From Candidatus Zipacnadia bacterium (GTDB lineage: Bacteria; Armatimonadota; Zipacnadia; Zipacnadales; UBA5352), in NCBI GenBank assembly GCA_029821635.1, contig JALGSW010000037.1:1-59976 (forward strand): 59,976 nt of DNA. The letters run 5' to 3'. Numbering within the stretch: position 1 is the first letter of the stretch; every line of letters begins with the position of its first letter. Positions 52,762 through 59,976 of the stretch are shown here, piece after piece. The notes under the pieces were generated by a model. It did no database searches, was not told where the DNA came from, and saw only the letters and a list, made by a program, of their open reading frames with translations. The translations under genes were made by a program, and so were the position numbers.

Positions 52762-53664
52762 CTACAGCAGCGCGGTCGAGAAGTAACGCTCCGCGCGGTC
52801 GGGCAGGACGGTCGCGATCACGCTGCCGGGCTTCATCTCCGCCGCCAGCCTCTGGGCCGCCCACACGTTCGCTCCCGACGAGGTCCCGACCAGCAGCCCG
52901 TGCTTGCGCGCGAGCCGCCTCGTGGTCGCGATCGCGTCGTCATCCGTCACCGTGATGACCTCGCTGATGATCTCCGTGTCGAGCACCGGCGGAATGAAGC
53001 CGTCGCCGATGCCGGGGATGCAGTGCAGTCCCGGCTCATGCCCGAGCAGCGCCGCCGAAGTCGCCGGCTCCACCGCGCCGAGGAACACGTCCGGATTCCG
53101 CTCGCGCAGGAACCGTCCGACACCCGCGAAGGTGCCGCCCGAGCCGATCCCCGCGACGAAGGCGTCCACGCGGCCGTCGAGATCCGCCCACAGCTCGGGA
53201 CCGGTCGTGTCGTAGTGCACCTGCGGGTTGTCCGGATTTTCGAACTGCTGCAGGCAGAGCGCGCCGTCAATCTCCTCAACGAGCTCCCGCGCGTGGTTGC
53301 ACGCGCCCTCGATGTTGGCCTTCTGCGGCGTCAGCTCCAACTCGCCACCGAAGGCCGTGATGATCTTCTTGCGCTCCTCACTCATGTCCTCTGGCATCAC
53401 GATGATGACACGGTAGCCGCGCTGCACGCCCACCAGCGCCATCGCGATCCCGGTGTTGCCCGATGAGGGCTCGACGATGGTCGCGCCGGGGCCCAGCTCC
53501 CCGCGCTTCTCCGCCTCCGTGATCATCCGCAGCGCCACGCGGTCCTTGATCGATCCGCCGGGGTTGAGGTACTCCGCTTTCGCCCAGATCTCGCACGGCG
53601 CGTCGCTGCCGATGGAGATCAACGGGGTGTTACCGATGGCTTCGAGCACGCTGCTGCACTTCAA
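52762..53664 (-). CDS. cysK: Cysteine synthase
   Basis: 300 residues. PLP lysine K40 is in NPGGSIKDR, the Asn loop is SSGNTGIA and the phosphate loop GIGSGGTFAGVG; GTSSGAN and QQFENPDNPQVHY complete the O-acetylserine sulfhydrylase pattern. It makes cysteine from O-acetylserine and sulfide. The start is TTG: GAGGTGAG lies 7 nt upstream and no ATG or GTG fits. The TTG overlaps the mutM stop (TTGA), so translation is coupled. CysK and CysM cannot be told apart confidently. Confidence 0.9.
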   Translation of the reverse strand: MKCSSVLEAIGNTPLISIGSDAPCEIWAKAEYLNPGGSIKDRVALRMITEAEKRGELGPGATIVEPSSGNTGIAMALVGVQRGYRVIIVMPEDMSEERKKIITAFGGELELTPQKANIEGACNHARELVEEIDGALCLQQFENPDNPQVHYDTTGPELWADLDGRVDAFVAGIGSGGTFAGVGRFLRERNPDVFLGAVEPATSAALLGHEPGLHCIPGIGDGFIPPVLDTEIISEVITVTDDDAIATTRRLARKHGLLVGTSSGANVWAAQRLAAEMKPGSVIATVLPDRAERYFSTALL

Positions 53665-54521
53665 TACGACTCACCTCGGTTCATCCCGCCACTGCTCTGG
53701 CATTCGGGGCAGTGGAAGGTGGGTCTGTTGCTCTGAACGATGCGGGTGATTGTGCCTGTGCACCCGTGCCTGCGGCAGCGCTCGCCCTCGCGCCCGTAGA
53801 CCCGCAGCCGCTCCTGGAAGCTCCCCGGCACACCTCGCCCGGTCACGTAGTCGCTGATGGTCGTGCCCTCCGCCGCGATGGATTCACGCAGCACCTCGCG
53901 GATCGCCCGATGCAGGCGCTGGACTTCCTCGGGGGCAAGTTCCCCGCACCGCGCCACCGCACTGATGCGCGCGCGGAAGAGCGCCTCGCAGACGTAGATG
54001 TTGCCCAGGCCCGCGACGCGCCTCTGATCGAGCAGAGCGTTCTTGAGCAGCGCGCTGCGCCCGGCCAGCATCTCCTCGAGCCGCTCGGCCGTGAACTCAT
54101 CGCTCATCGCATCCACGCCGACGTTGCGAAGGGTGAAGCTCTCCCCCACGCTCTGCGCTCTCGCCAGCTCAATGTGCCCGAAGCGCCGGATGTCGCGGAA
54201 GACCAGCCGCATCCCGTCGGACAGTTCGGCGACCAGGTGCGCGTGCTCGTCGATCTCCGCGCACGCCTCGCAGACGAAGAACTGGCCGGTCATGCCGAGG
54301 TTGACAAGCACCACGGTGTCGCCGGATAGCTCAACGATCAAATTCTTGCCCAGCCGACCGACGGAGAGCACCTCGTGCCCCGTGAGTGCGGCCACGAGCC
54401 GTGCACAGTCCGTCGAGCGCAGAATGTCCTCGCGCCCGATGCTCACAGACTCGATCGTCCGGCCGACCAAATGCGCCTGCAGGTCGCGGCGAACGGTCTC
54501 GACTTCTGGCAGTTCGGGCAT
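53661..54521 (-). CDS. mutM: Formamidopyrimidine-DNA glycosylase
   Basis: 286 residues. Begins PELPEVETVRRDL (catalytic Pro-Glu after Met removal), has VGRLGKNLIVEL with the conserved Lys, NLGMTGQFF, RRVAGLGNIYVCEALF, and ends in the zinc finger GERCRRHGCTGTITRIVQSNRPTFHCPECQ with four cysteines. It removes 8-oxoguanine and ring-opened purines from DNA. ATG 54521 is fixed by the required N-terminus. It overlaps cysK, an unusual partner. Confidence 0.95.
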   Translation of the reverse strand: MPELPEVETVRRDLQAHLVGRTIESVSIGREDILRSTDCARLVAALTGHEVLSVGRLGKNLIVELSGDTVVLVNLGMTGQFFVCEACAEIDEHAHLVAELSDGMRLVFRDIRRFGHIELARAQSVGESFTLRNVGVDAMSDEFTAERLEEMLAGRSALLKNALLDQRRVAGLGNIYVCEALFRARISAVARCGELAPEEVQRLHRAIREVLRESIAAEGTTISDYVTGRGVPGSFQERLRVYGREGERCRRHGCTGTITRIVQSNRPTFHCPECQSSGGMNRGESY

Positions 54522-54560
54522 GCGGATTCCTGTGGGCGCGCGGGCACTGACACATGAAAT

Positions 54561-54598
54561 GCGGCGGGCCGCGCCCATGCACAGAGGCGGCCCACCGC
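54561..54598 (-). terminator. Terminator after GH123-like gene
   Basis: 12-nt arms 54561-54572 and 54587-54598 pair with one G-U, loop 14 nt; on the minus strand ATTTCAT follows. It separates the GH123-like gene from mutM. Confidence 0.6.
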
Positions 54599-54664
54599 AG
54601 AGGATACGTGCTGCTCCCGGAGCTGTCAATCGGAAGTGAATTGCCGACTGCGCAGCGCGCCCGG

Positions 54665-57205
54665 CTACCGGGCGCCGAGGCAGCGCTGGATCAGCCCAAC
54701 CATCTCCGCCCGCACCTCGTCCAGGTCGCGCTGGGGATCGAGCGCATCGACCCACGCCTGCGCCTCAGCCTTCACCTGCGCGTCATCGCAGCCCTCGATG
54801 GCTGCCAGCAGCGTCGCCATGTAGCGCGTGTCATCGACCGCCTCGCGGAACCCCTCCCACTGCACCGTGTCCACGATCCCGTTCACCGTCGGGTAGGTGA
54901 AGTTGTGATCGCGGTAGCGGTTGCTGTCGAAGTCGTTCCAGACGTGGCCGAAGCCATGCTGGTAAGCGTAGTCCATTGCGCCGTCGTATCCCGCCTGCCA
55001 CAGCACGAGGCCGTAGTTGCGCCGGAAGGTCTCCGGCTCCTCAGGCCCGACCTGCGGGAATGCGTAGGTGAAGGCTTCGCTGCCAACGCCGTGGAACTTC
55101 GCGGCCTCGTCGGGGTCGGGCTTCCTCGCCAGCACGGCCACGTCGAGCAGGTCGCCCATCGCCTCGAACGTGCCGTAGTAGCACGCAACGAAGGTGAACG
55201 CGCCCTCCTCCTGCACGGCCTTCCATGCCGCGCGCTGCGCGGCCAGCCGCTCGCCCTTGGCCTCGTCGATCCCGTATATGTAGAGCTCATCGTAGCCGAA
55301 GCGCTCGGCCATCGGCAGCCACTCGTCACGAAGGCGCCCGACCAGCACGTCGATGCCCGCCTGATCCTGCGCCGCGCCAGTGCCCAGGCCCAGCGAGAAG
55401 AGGCGGTCCGTTGCCAGCCCGGCCTCGGCGCGCAGCTCCAGCGCCTTCGGCAGCAGCACTTCATCGTAGCCCTGGTAGAGCGTCGGGTGCAGGACACCGT
55501 GCGCCTGGCAGTCGCGCATCTCAGCGAGGTACTGCTCGTCGGAGCGCTGCTCCGAGGTGATCGTGGGCTCGCCGGATTCGTGCAGCTTCGCGCGGTAGTA
55601 GACGGAGTAGGTCAGCGGCGCGTCCGCCAGCTCGAAGGGATGTACGCTCACCTGCAGCGGCACGCGCACGTCCGGGTTCCCATCGCTGCTCACCACGAGC
55701 GCGCCTGCGTACGCGCCCGGCGCGGCGTCCTCGGGAAGATGCACCGTCACCCAGTACTGCTGCAACTGAAGCGTCGGCAGGTCGATCGGCTGGAGTGTCT
55801 CGGCGTCGATCGGCCGCACGCCCGCCAGCTCATTGGTCGCTACATCCGGATCGCTGGCGAGCATGTAGCTCTCCGCGCCATCAGCGGCGGTGCTGCGCAG
55901 GTAGTTCTCTTCGGTGTCGAAGTCCACGCGCACCAGCGCGGGATCGTTGAGCAGCAGCTCGGGCACGAGTTGCTTGTTCCGTAGATCGTGGATGCTCCGC
56001 CCGGCCTGGTACCAGACTTTGACGTACTTGACGTCCACGGCGCTGGCGGGGATTGCGCCGGCGTCGCCGGTCAGCTCCGTCGGCTCGACCAGCACCCCGG
56101 TCACGTCGGCCAGCGGCAGCAACACGAAGCTCCCTGACTCGTACTCACCGGGGCATCCGGCGACCGCCACCGGCTTGCCCGGCTCACCGGGGATGACCGC
56201 CTCAGTGGGCAGGATCCGCGCGTTGCTCATCGCGGGCACGGCGAGGGCCGTGAGCATATCACCGCGAGCCACCGCGTCGGCGATGTACCCGATCGTGCCC
56301 GGCGCAAGCTGCGCCATCCGCAGGTTCGCCTCCAGCTCATCCACCTCGGTGGGGCGCGCGTAGCCCGCGTTCGCGGCGGTGTCGATCATCTTCTCAGCGC
56401 GCGTGACCGCAGTCCTGGCCGCATCGGCCGCGGAGGCCACACGCTCGGGAAGCTCGGGCAGTCCGGCCACGGCCTCACGCGCTTCCTCGAGCCCCTCACG
56501 CCATTCCGCGACCCGCGCGTCCCAGCGCTCAGCAAACGGCTCCCAGCGCTCGGCGAAGGCCACCTGGTATGCCTCATCCTCGGGAACGCGACCCTCAATC
56601 CGCACGTCATCGACGTAGATCACAACGCGCTGCCCGGGCGTGCCGCGCAGGAAGATACCCCAGCGATCCACGTAGATGCCCACCTCGTCGCCGCTGCCTC
56701 CCGCCACGTACTTCGGCAGCACGCCTGAGGCCTTCTCCGCCCCGCTGGCCACGACGTCGCCCTCGATCAGCTTCCAGCCATCCTCAGGCTTGCCCGCGTC
56801 CTCAAACGGGCCGCAGCCTGAGTGATGCGTCGGGGGGAACATCCAGTTGAAGCCCAGCCCCGCGGAGGCCTGGTTCCCCTCACCGGCGAGGATGCGCGCG
56901 GAGAAGTGCAGCTCGCCCTCCGCAACCATCCTGATCGGTACGCTCCAATAGAGGTAGCCGCCCGAGGTGAGCGTCACGTCCAGCTTAAGTGAGCGCTGCC
57001 CCTCGTACGCCTGCTCGTCGGTGACGGCCTTGGCGTTCACCTCATAGTCTCCACTCGCTACCCAGAAGGAGACCGGATCGGCGCCATCCTCGAAGTCCAG
57101 GTGATAGCTGACGTCCTGCATGGGGAGGTCCTGAGGGTAGCCCTGCGTGCAGGCGAACGATGCGACCAACGTAAGCGTGGCGATCAGGTGGGCGACTGTG
57201 CGCAT
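54665..57205 (-). CDS. Secreted GH123-like (DUF4091) protein
   Basis: 846 residues with a signal peptide (MRTVAHLIATLTLVASFACTQG); a Cys at about 18 could alternatively be a lipidation site, but the lipobox is poor. Residues about 25-200 form a CBM-like domain (YHLDFEDGADPVSFWV, GVGIYVD-like strands). About 205-300 is an Ala-rich helical stretch (coiled-coil-like). About 330-560 is a beta region (YWVTVHLPEDAAPGAYAGALVVSSDG). From about 580 comes the barrel: YDELYIYGIDEAKGER, VLWQAGYDGAMDYAYQHGFGHVWNDFDS and TVQWEGFREAVDDTRYMATL, the DUF4091/GH123 end. GH123 members are N-acetyl-beta-galactosaminidases. ATG 57205 has CGGAGTG at 7 nt. Confidence 0.75.
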   Translation of the reverse strand: MRTVAHLIATLTLVASFACTQGYPQDLPMQDVSYHLDFEDGADPVSFWVASGDYEVNAKAVTDEQAYEGQRSLKLDVTLTSGGYLYWSVPIRMVAEGELHFSARILAGEGNQASAGLGFNWMFPPTHHSGCGPFEDAGKPEDGWKLIEGDVVASGAEKASGVLPKYVAGGSGDEVGIYVDRWGIFLRGTPGQRVVIYVDDVRIEGRVPEDEAYQVAFAERWEPFAERWDARVAEWREGLEEAREAVAGLPELPERVASAADAARTAVTRAEKMIDTAANAGYARPTEVDELEANLRMAQLAPGTIGYIADAVARGDMLTALAVPAMSNARILPTEAVIPGEPGKPVAVAGCPGEYESGSFVLLPLADVTGVLVEPTELTGDAGAIPASAVDVKYVKVWYQAGRSIHDLRNKQLVPELLLNDPALVRVDFDTEENYLRSTAADGAESYMLASDPDVATNELAGVRPIDAETLQPIDLPTLQLQQYWVTVHLPEDAAPGAYAGALVVSSDGNPDVRVPLQVSVHPFELADAPLTYSVYYRAKLHESGEPTITSEQRSDEQYLAEMRDCQAHGVLHPTLYQGYDEVLLPKALELRAEAGLATDRLFSLGLGTGAAQDQAGIDVLVGRLRDEWLPMAERFGYDELYIYGIDEAKGERLAAQRAAWKAVQEEGAFTFVACYYGTFEAMGDLLDVAVLARKPDPDEAAKFHGVGSEAFTYAFPQVGPEEPETFRRNYGLVLWQAGYDGAMDYAYQHGFGHVWNDFDSNRYRDHNFTYPTVNGIVDTVQWEGFREAVDDTRYMATLLAAIEGCDDAQVKAEAQAWVDALDPQRDLDEVRAEMVGLIQRCLGAR

Positions 57206-57231
57206 GGCGAACACTCCGTGGCAGAAAGCAA

Positions 57232-57268
57232 TCGGCGTCACCGCTCATTTCGCGTGCGGTGACGCCGA
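57232..57268 (-). terminator. Terminator after TPR gene
   Basis: A perfect 13-bp stem (57232-57244 with 57256-57268), 11-nt loop, followed on the minus strand by TTGCTTTCT. It sits 27 nt after the TPR stop and before the GH123-like start. Confidence 0.78.
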
Positions 57269-57294
57269 TACCTTCTCGGGGCGACACGGCGTCC

Positions 57295-59769
57295 TTAGAT
57301 CGACAGCCGCGTCAGGCGCTTCTTGAGGCCCGCCAGACGGTCGCGCTGGCGGAGCAGGTCGCGCACAACCGGGTCGTCGCTGATGAACTGCCAGTCCATC
57401 TCCTCGGTGATGGGCAGCAGCGCCTGGCGCGCTCCCGAGAGCCGAGGCGGCACGGTCACCATGCAGCGGTTCGGGTCGAGGGAGCGGAACTCCATGAGCG
57501 TCTGATCGAACTCCGCCCGCTTGTCCTGCCCGCCCGAGGCCAGCGCAGTCAACTCCTCGTAGCGCTTGCCCGCGCCGGCGCCGCCGAGGGTCAGCATCCG
57601 CTGCCAGTGGCGCAGAGCGGCCTCGACATCGTCCCCTCGGTTGCGCAGCATGTATGCCAGGCCGATGTTGCCGTGCAGCACCGAATCGTCACGAGCGTGC
57701 TCCAGCGCCTGCAGGAAGTAGTGCAGCGCGCTGGACAGGTGCGTGCCTCCGCGACTGAGCATGTCGCTCTCGCGATCGCGACTGACCAGGGATGCGGCGC
57801 GCGCGTTGTGCCGAAGCTCCTGGCCCTCACGCGCATGCACGATCGCGATATTGTTGTTCGAGTCGGCGCTGTCCTCAAGCTGCACCATCCGCTTGAAGGC
57901 GCTCATCGCGCCTTCGGTGTCGCCCAGGTCGTACGCGCACATGCCGAGGTTGCAGAAGACGTCCGCGGTCACTTCGCCGAAATCGACCGCAGCCTCCAGG
58001 TGACGCTTCGCGCGGCGCAACAGCTCTTTCGCTCGGCCGACGAGTTCGTCGCCGCCCTCACGCTCGGCCTGGACGAGGCGCGCATCCTCGACCAGCGAGG
58101 TGCCGGCGCAGAAATTCAGGAAGCCATTCTCGGGGAAGGCCTTCGTCGCGGCGATGAAGCCGTCCGCGGCCTCGGCGAAGTTCATCCGCAGATAGTGGTA
58201 CAGAGCCAGGTTCACCTGCGCCTCGGCCAAGCCTCCGCCCGCGGAGGACGCGGCCGCGTTGAACGGCCGCACGCAGCGGTGCAGCGCCTCGAAGAACTGC
58301 CCGCGCTGACGCCGGGACATGCGAGGCCGGTACAGCGTTGTGGACTTCGCCAGCAGCGCCAGTCCGCGGTAGAAGCTCACCAGCGGGTCGCGCACGCCGC
58401 GCTCGCGCAGGCGTTCGAGCATCTCAAGGGCCTCGTCGGGGCGGCCCCCGCCGATGCGCGCGGCGGCGAGGTTGAGCGCCGCGCCGGGCTCGGACTCGTC
58501 TTCGAGGCCGGACATGATCTCAATCATCCCGGCATCGTCGCCCTCGACCCACGTGACGCAGCCGACGTTGTTGAGCAGGCCCGGATCGCCCGGCGCGCGC
58601 TCCAGGCCCCACTCGATCTCCTCACGCGCCGCCTCAAGCCGACCAAGCGCGATCAGCGCCAGTGCGGCGTTGTGAGCCGCGAGCGCGGGATAGCGATTGC
58701 GCACCAGCGGATCCATGAAGCTCTCAAGCGCGTCCCCGTACTGACCGAGGTTGAGTCGGATGCAGCCGCGATTGAGCTGGACCTCCGGGCTCGAGGGCGC
58801 GAGCAGCGCGGCCCGGCTGAGCACCCGAGCCGCCACCAGCGGCCTGCCCGCGGCGCAGAGCATCGCGCCGAGGTCGTTGGCGATCGTGGGGTTCATCGGG
58901 TCGAGGTAAGAGGCCTCGTGAAGCTGCTCGACGGCTTCCTTGACCCGCCCGTGCCGGTACGAGACCAGCGCAAGGTTCGCGTGCGGCGCCACCGCGGCGG
59001 GATCGTCCTCAACGGCCTGCGTCAGGTAGCGCTCCGCGAGGTCGATGTTGCCGCGCGCAAGCTCCCACGCGCCAAGGTTGCTCAGAACCGACGGGGCCTC
59101 GACACGGTCGATGCTTTCGAGCACCCTGTCAATGACGTGCTGTCGCGGATGGCGCGACATCAATACGCCGAGATTGTGATGGGCGACTGCAGCCGTATCG
59201 GTGGCGGCGGCGCCCTTGAGCATCAGCTCCGTGGCGGCCTCAAGCTCGCGCGTCTCGGCCAGCGCCACCGCACGGTTCACGCTGGACCGGCCGTTGGACG
59301 ACGGCGTGCCGGCCCGCTCGAATGCGGCCACCGCGCGCTGCTCCTCCCCGTTCAGCAGCGCCGCGATGCCCAGGCGCTCCCATGCGGCCAGGTCCTCGTT
59401 GTCATCCTCCAGGATCTCCCTCGCGCCGCCCATGACCCGCTCAAGGGCCTTGCGCAGCGAGCTCGCGCGCCGGCTCACGGCCAGCGACACCACCATCCGG
59501 CGGCTGGTGATCACGACCGCTGCGGGCATCAGCACCAGCACATAGCCCAGAACCGCCCCAAGGGCCGACAGCGCGATCATCCACAGCGTCGAGGCGTCAT
59601 CCACTACGAAGCGGGAATACGAGAAGCCTGCTCCGGCGCCCAGAATGAACGCGAGGAGCCGGTAGAGCCAGCGGGTCCGTCGGCGTGGCAGGTAGATCGC
59701 CCACGCCGTCTCATCCTTCAGTTGCTCAGGTACGTCCGGAAGCACCAGTCTCCTGCCCAGTGTCCTCAT
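57295..59769 (-). CDS. Membrane-anchored TPR-repeat protein
   Basis: 824 residues. Two hydrophobic segments near the N-terminus (about 36-55 and 62-88) anchor it. The rest is built of TPR-like helical pairs, seen as AWERLGIAALLNGEEQRAVAAFERAG, AVAHHNLGVLMSRHP, PHANLALVSYRHGRVKEAVEQLHEASYLDP, PEVQLNRGCIRLNLGQYGDALESF and HGNIGLAYMLRNRGDDVEAALRHWQRML. At least ten to twelve repeats are recognisable. No enzymatic domain is seen, so it is probably a scaffold or adaptor at the membrane. ATG 59769 follows GGAGGTGGAG. Confidence 0.8.
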   Translation of the reverse strand: MRTLGRRLVLPDVPEQLKDETAWAIYLPRRRTRWLYRLLAFILGAGAGFSYSRFVVDDASTLWMIALSALGAVLGYVLVLMPAAVVITSRRMVVSLAVSRRASSLRKALERVMGGAREILEDDNEDLAAWERLGIAALLNGEEQRAVAAFERAGTPSSNGRSSVNRAVALAETRELEAATELMLKGAAATDTAAVAHHNLGVLMSRHPRQHVIDRVLESIDRVEAPSVLSNLGAWELARGNIDLAERYLTQAVEDDPAAVAPHANLALVSYRHGRVKEAVEQLHEASYLDPMNPTIANDLGAMLCAAGRPLVAARVLSRAALLAPSSPEVQLNRGCIRLNLGQYGDALESFMDPLVRNRYPALAAHNAALALIALGRLEAAREEIEWGLERAPGDPGLLNNVGCVTWVEGDDAGMIEIMSGLEDESEPGAALNLAAARIGGGRPDEALEMLERLRERGVRDPLVSFYRGLALLAKSTTLYRPRMSRRQRGQFFEALHRCVRPFNAAASSAGGGLAEAQVNLALYHYLRMNFAEAADGFIAATKAFPENGFLNFCAGTSLVEDARLVQAEREGGDELVGRAKELLRRAKRHLEAAVDFGEVTADVFCNLGMCAYDLGDTEGAMSAFKRMVQLEDSADSNNNIAIVHAREGQELRHNARAASLVSRDRESDMLSRGGTHLSSALHYFLQALEHARDDSVLHGNIGLAYMLRNRGDDVEAALRHWQRMLTLGGAGAGKRYEELTALASGGQDKRAEFDQTLMEFRSLDPNRCMVTVPPRLSGARQALLPITEEMDWQFISDDPVVRDLLRQRDRLAGLKKRLTRLSI

Positions 59770-59803
59770 CGCTCCACCTCCGGCGGCATCCCCTTACCTG
59801 TTC

Positions 59804-59809
59804 TGTATA
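59804..59809 (-). promoter_or_regulatory. Possible -10 box of the TPR gene
   Basis: TATACA on the minus strand, 34 nt before the TPR start. No good -35 element is present at 16-18 nt, so the assignment is weak. Confidence 0.3.
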
Positions 59810-59870
59810 CCCCACCGGCGCTCTTGACTAACGGTAAACATTCGCAACAGGGCTGTCTTGTGCAATTGAC

Positions 59871-59976
59871 ATAGGTAGGCCCTCACGGGCTTTCCCTGTC
59901 ACACCACCGTGCGTACGGGTCCGTACACGGCGGTTCGATCAGATTAAGGCTGCGTTTCTCTCAGCCCGGCTTTCGG
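59871..59976 (-). mobile_element. 3' end of a group II intron (domains V and VI)
   Basis: On the minus strand the segment 59936-59902 reads GAACCGCCGTG ... CACGGTGGTG and folds as an 8-bp lower stem (CCGCCGTG/CACGGTGG), a two-base bulge (CG) and an upper TACG/CGTA stem, the shape and wording of domain V. A second hairpin (59898-59871) with GGGAAAGCCCGTGAGGGC and the end CCTAT fits domain VI with its 3' splice site after 59871. The reverse transcriptase gene would lie beyond the window. The intron sits about 100 bp upstream of the TPR gene, in the same direction. Confidence 0.7.

Noticed and set aside
57259-59874. An 870-residue open frame opposite the TPR gene
   Set aside because: The minus-strand product has clear TPR periodicity and membrane segments; the plus-strand frame lacks both and runs through the terminator hairpin.
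1-59976. tRNA, rRNA or tmRNA genes
   Set aside because: No T-loop/anticodon arrangements or conserved rRNA stretches were found by eye in the intergenic regions; a covariance-model scan would be decisive.

Overview
The window is about 60 kb of GC-rich chromosomal DNA from an uncultivated bacterium. The mixture of large secreted carbohydrate-active proteins, several Gfo/Idh/MocA oxidoreductases, a sulfatase, three large DUF6785/DUF6784-type membrane proteins and a LexA operator of the CGAAC-N4-GTTYG class is what I would expect from Armatimonadota or a neighbouring phylum. That assignment is an inference from gene content. No rRNA or tRNA gene, CRISPR array or phage was seen.

Layout. 1-9.7 kb: end of a secreted hydrolase-like protein, M55 D-aminopeptidase plus EEP hydrolase, an orphan GspG-like pseudopilin overlapping a GH42-like secreted protein, then an oxidoreductase and a large membrane protein. 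9.7-15 kb: a double GNAT protein, rpsT with its promoter, a sulfatase, and the coupled pair pta-FAH. 15-20 kb: a PL26-like exo-rhamnogalacturonan lyase homologue and an M14 carboxypeptidase. 20-26 kb (minus strand): a cobalamin-riboswitch-controlled btuF-btuD-btuC operon, followed without a gap by an ECF sigma, zinc-finger anti-sigma and RseB-like module, then a separate lipoprotein. 26-32.8 kb: trpB2, two tandem DUF6785-type genes (the second broken by an 11-nt deletion) and a PPC-type lipoprotein. 33-37 kb: a DUF6504-dnaE2 damage-response operon with a LexA box inside the spacer of a near-consensus promoter. 37-50 kb: a second carbohydrate cluster (PL4 rhamnogalacturonan lyase, arylsulfotransferase-like protein, a 1318-residue GH42-like protein, a DUF3604 PHP protein and two NodB-like proteins). 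50-60 kb: a spore-photoproduct-lyase-like radical SAM protein, oxidoreductase, mutM-cysK, a GH123-like protein, a TPR membrane protein, and the 3' end of a group II intron leaving the window.

How the parts fit. The PL26-like, PL4, GH42-like and GH123-like proteins carry export signals and imply growth on pectin-like or glycan material outside the cytoplasm. No SusC/D or TonB genes are present, and the three DUF6785-type membrane proteins are the only obvious partners for the surface enzymes. The mutasome-type operon is independent of this. It is also where two heptamer-armed palindromic elements have settled, one filling the 107-bp gap before dnaE2 and one read in frame inside dnaE2.
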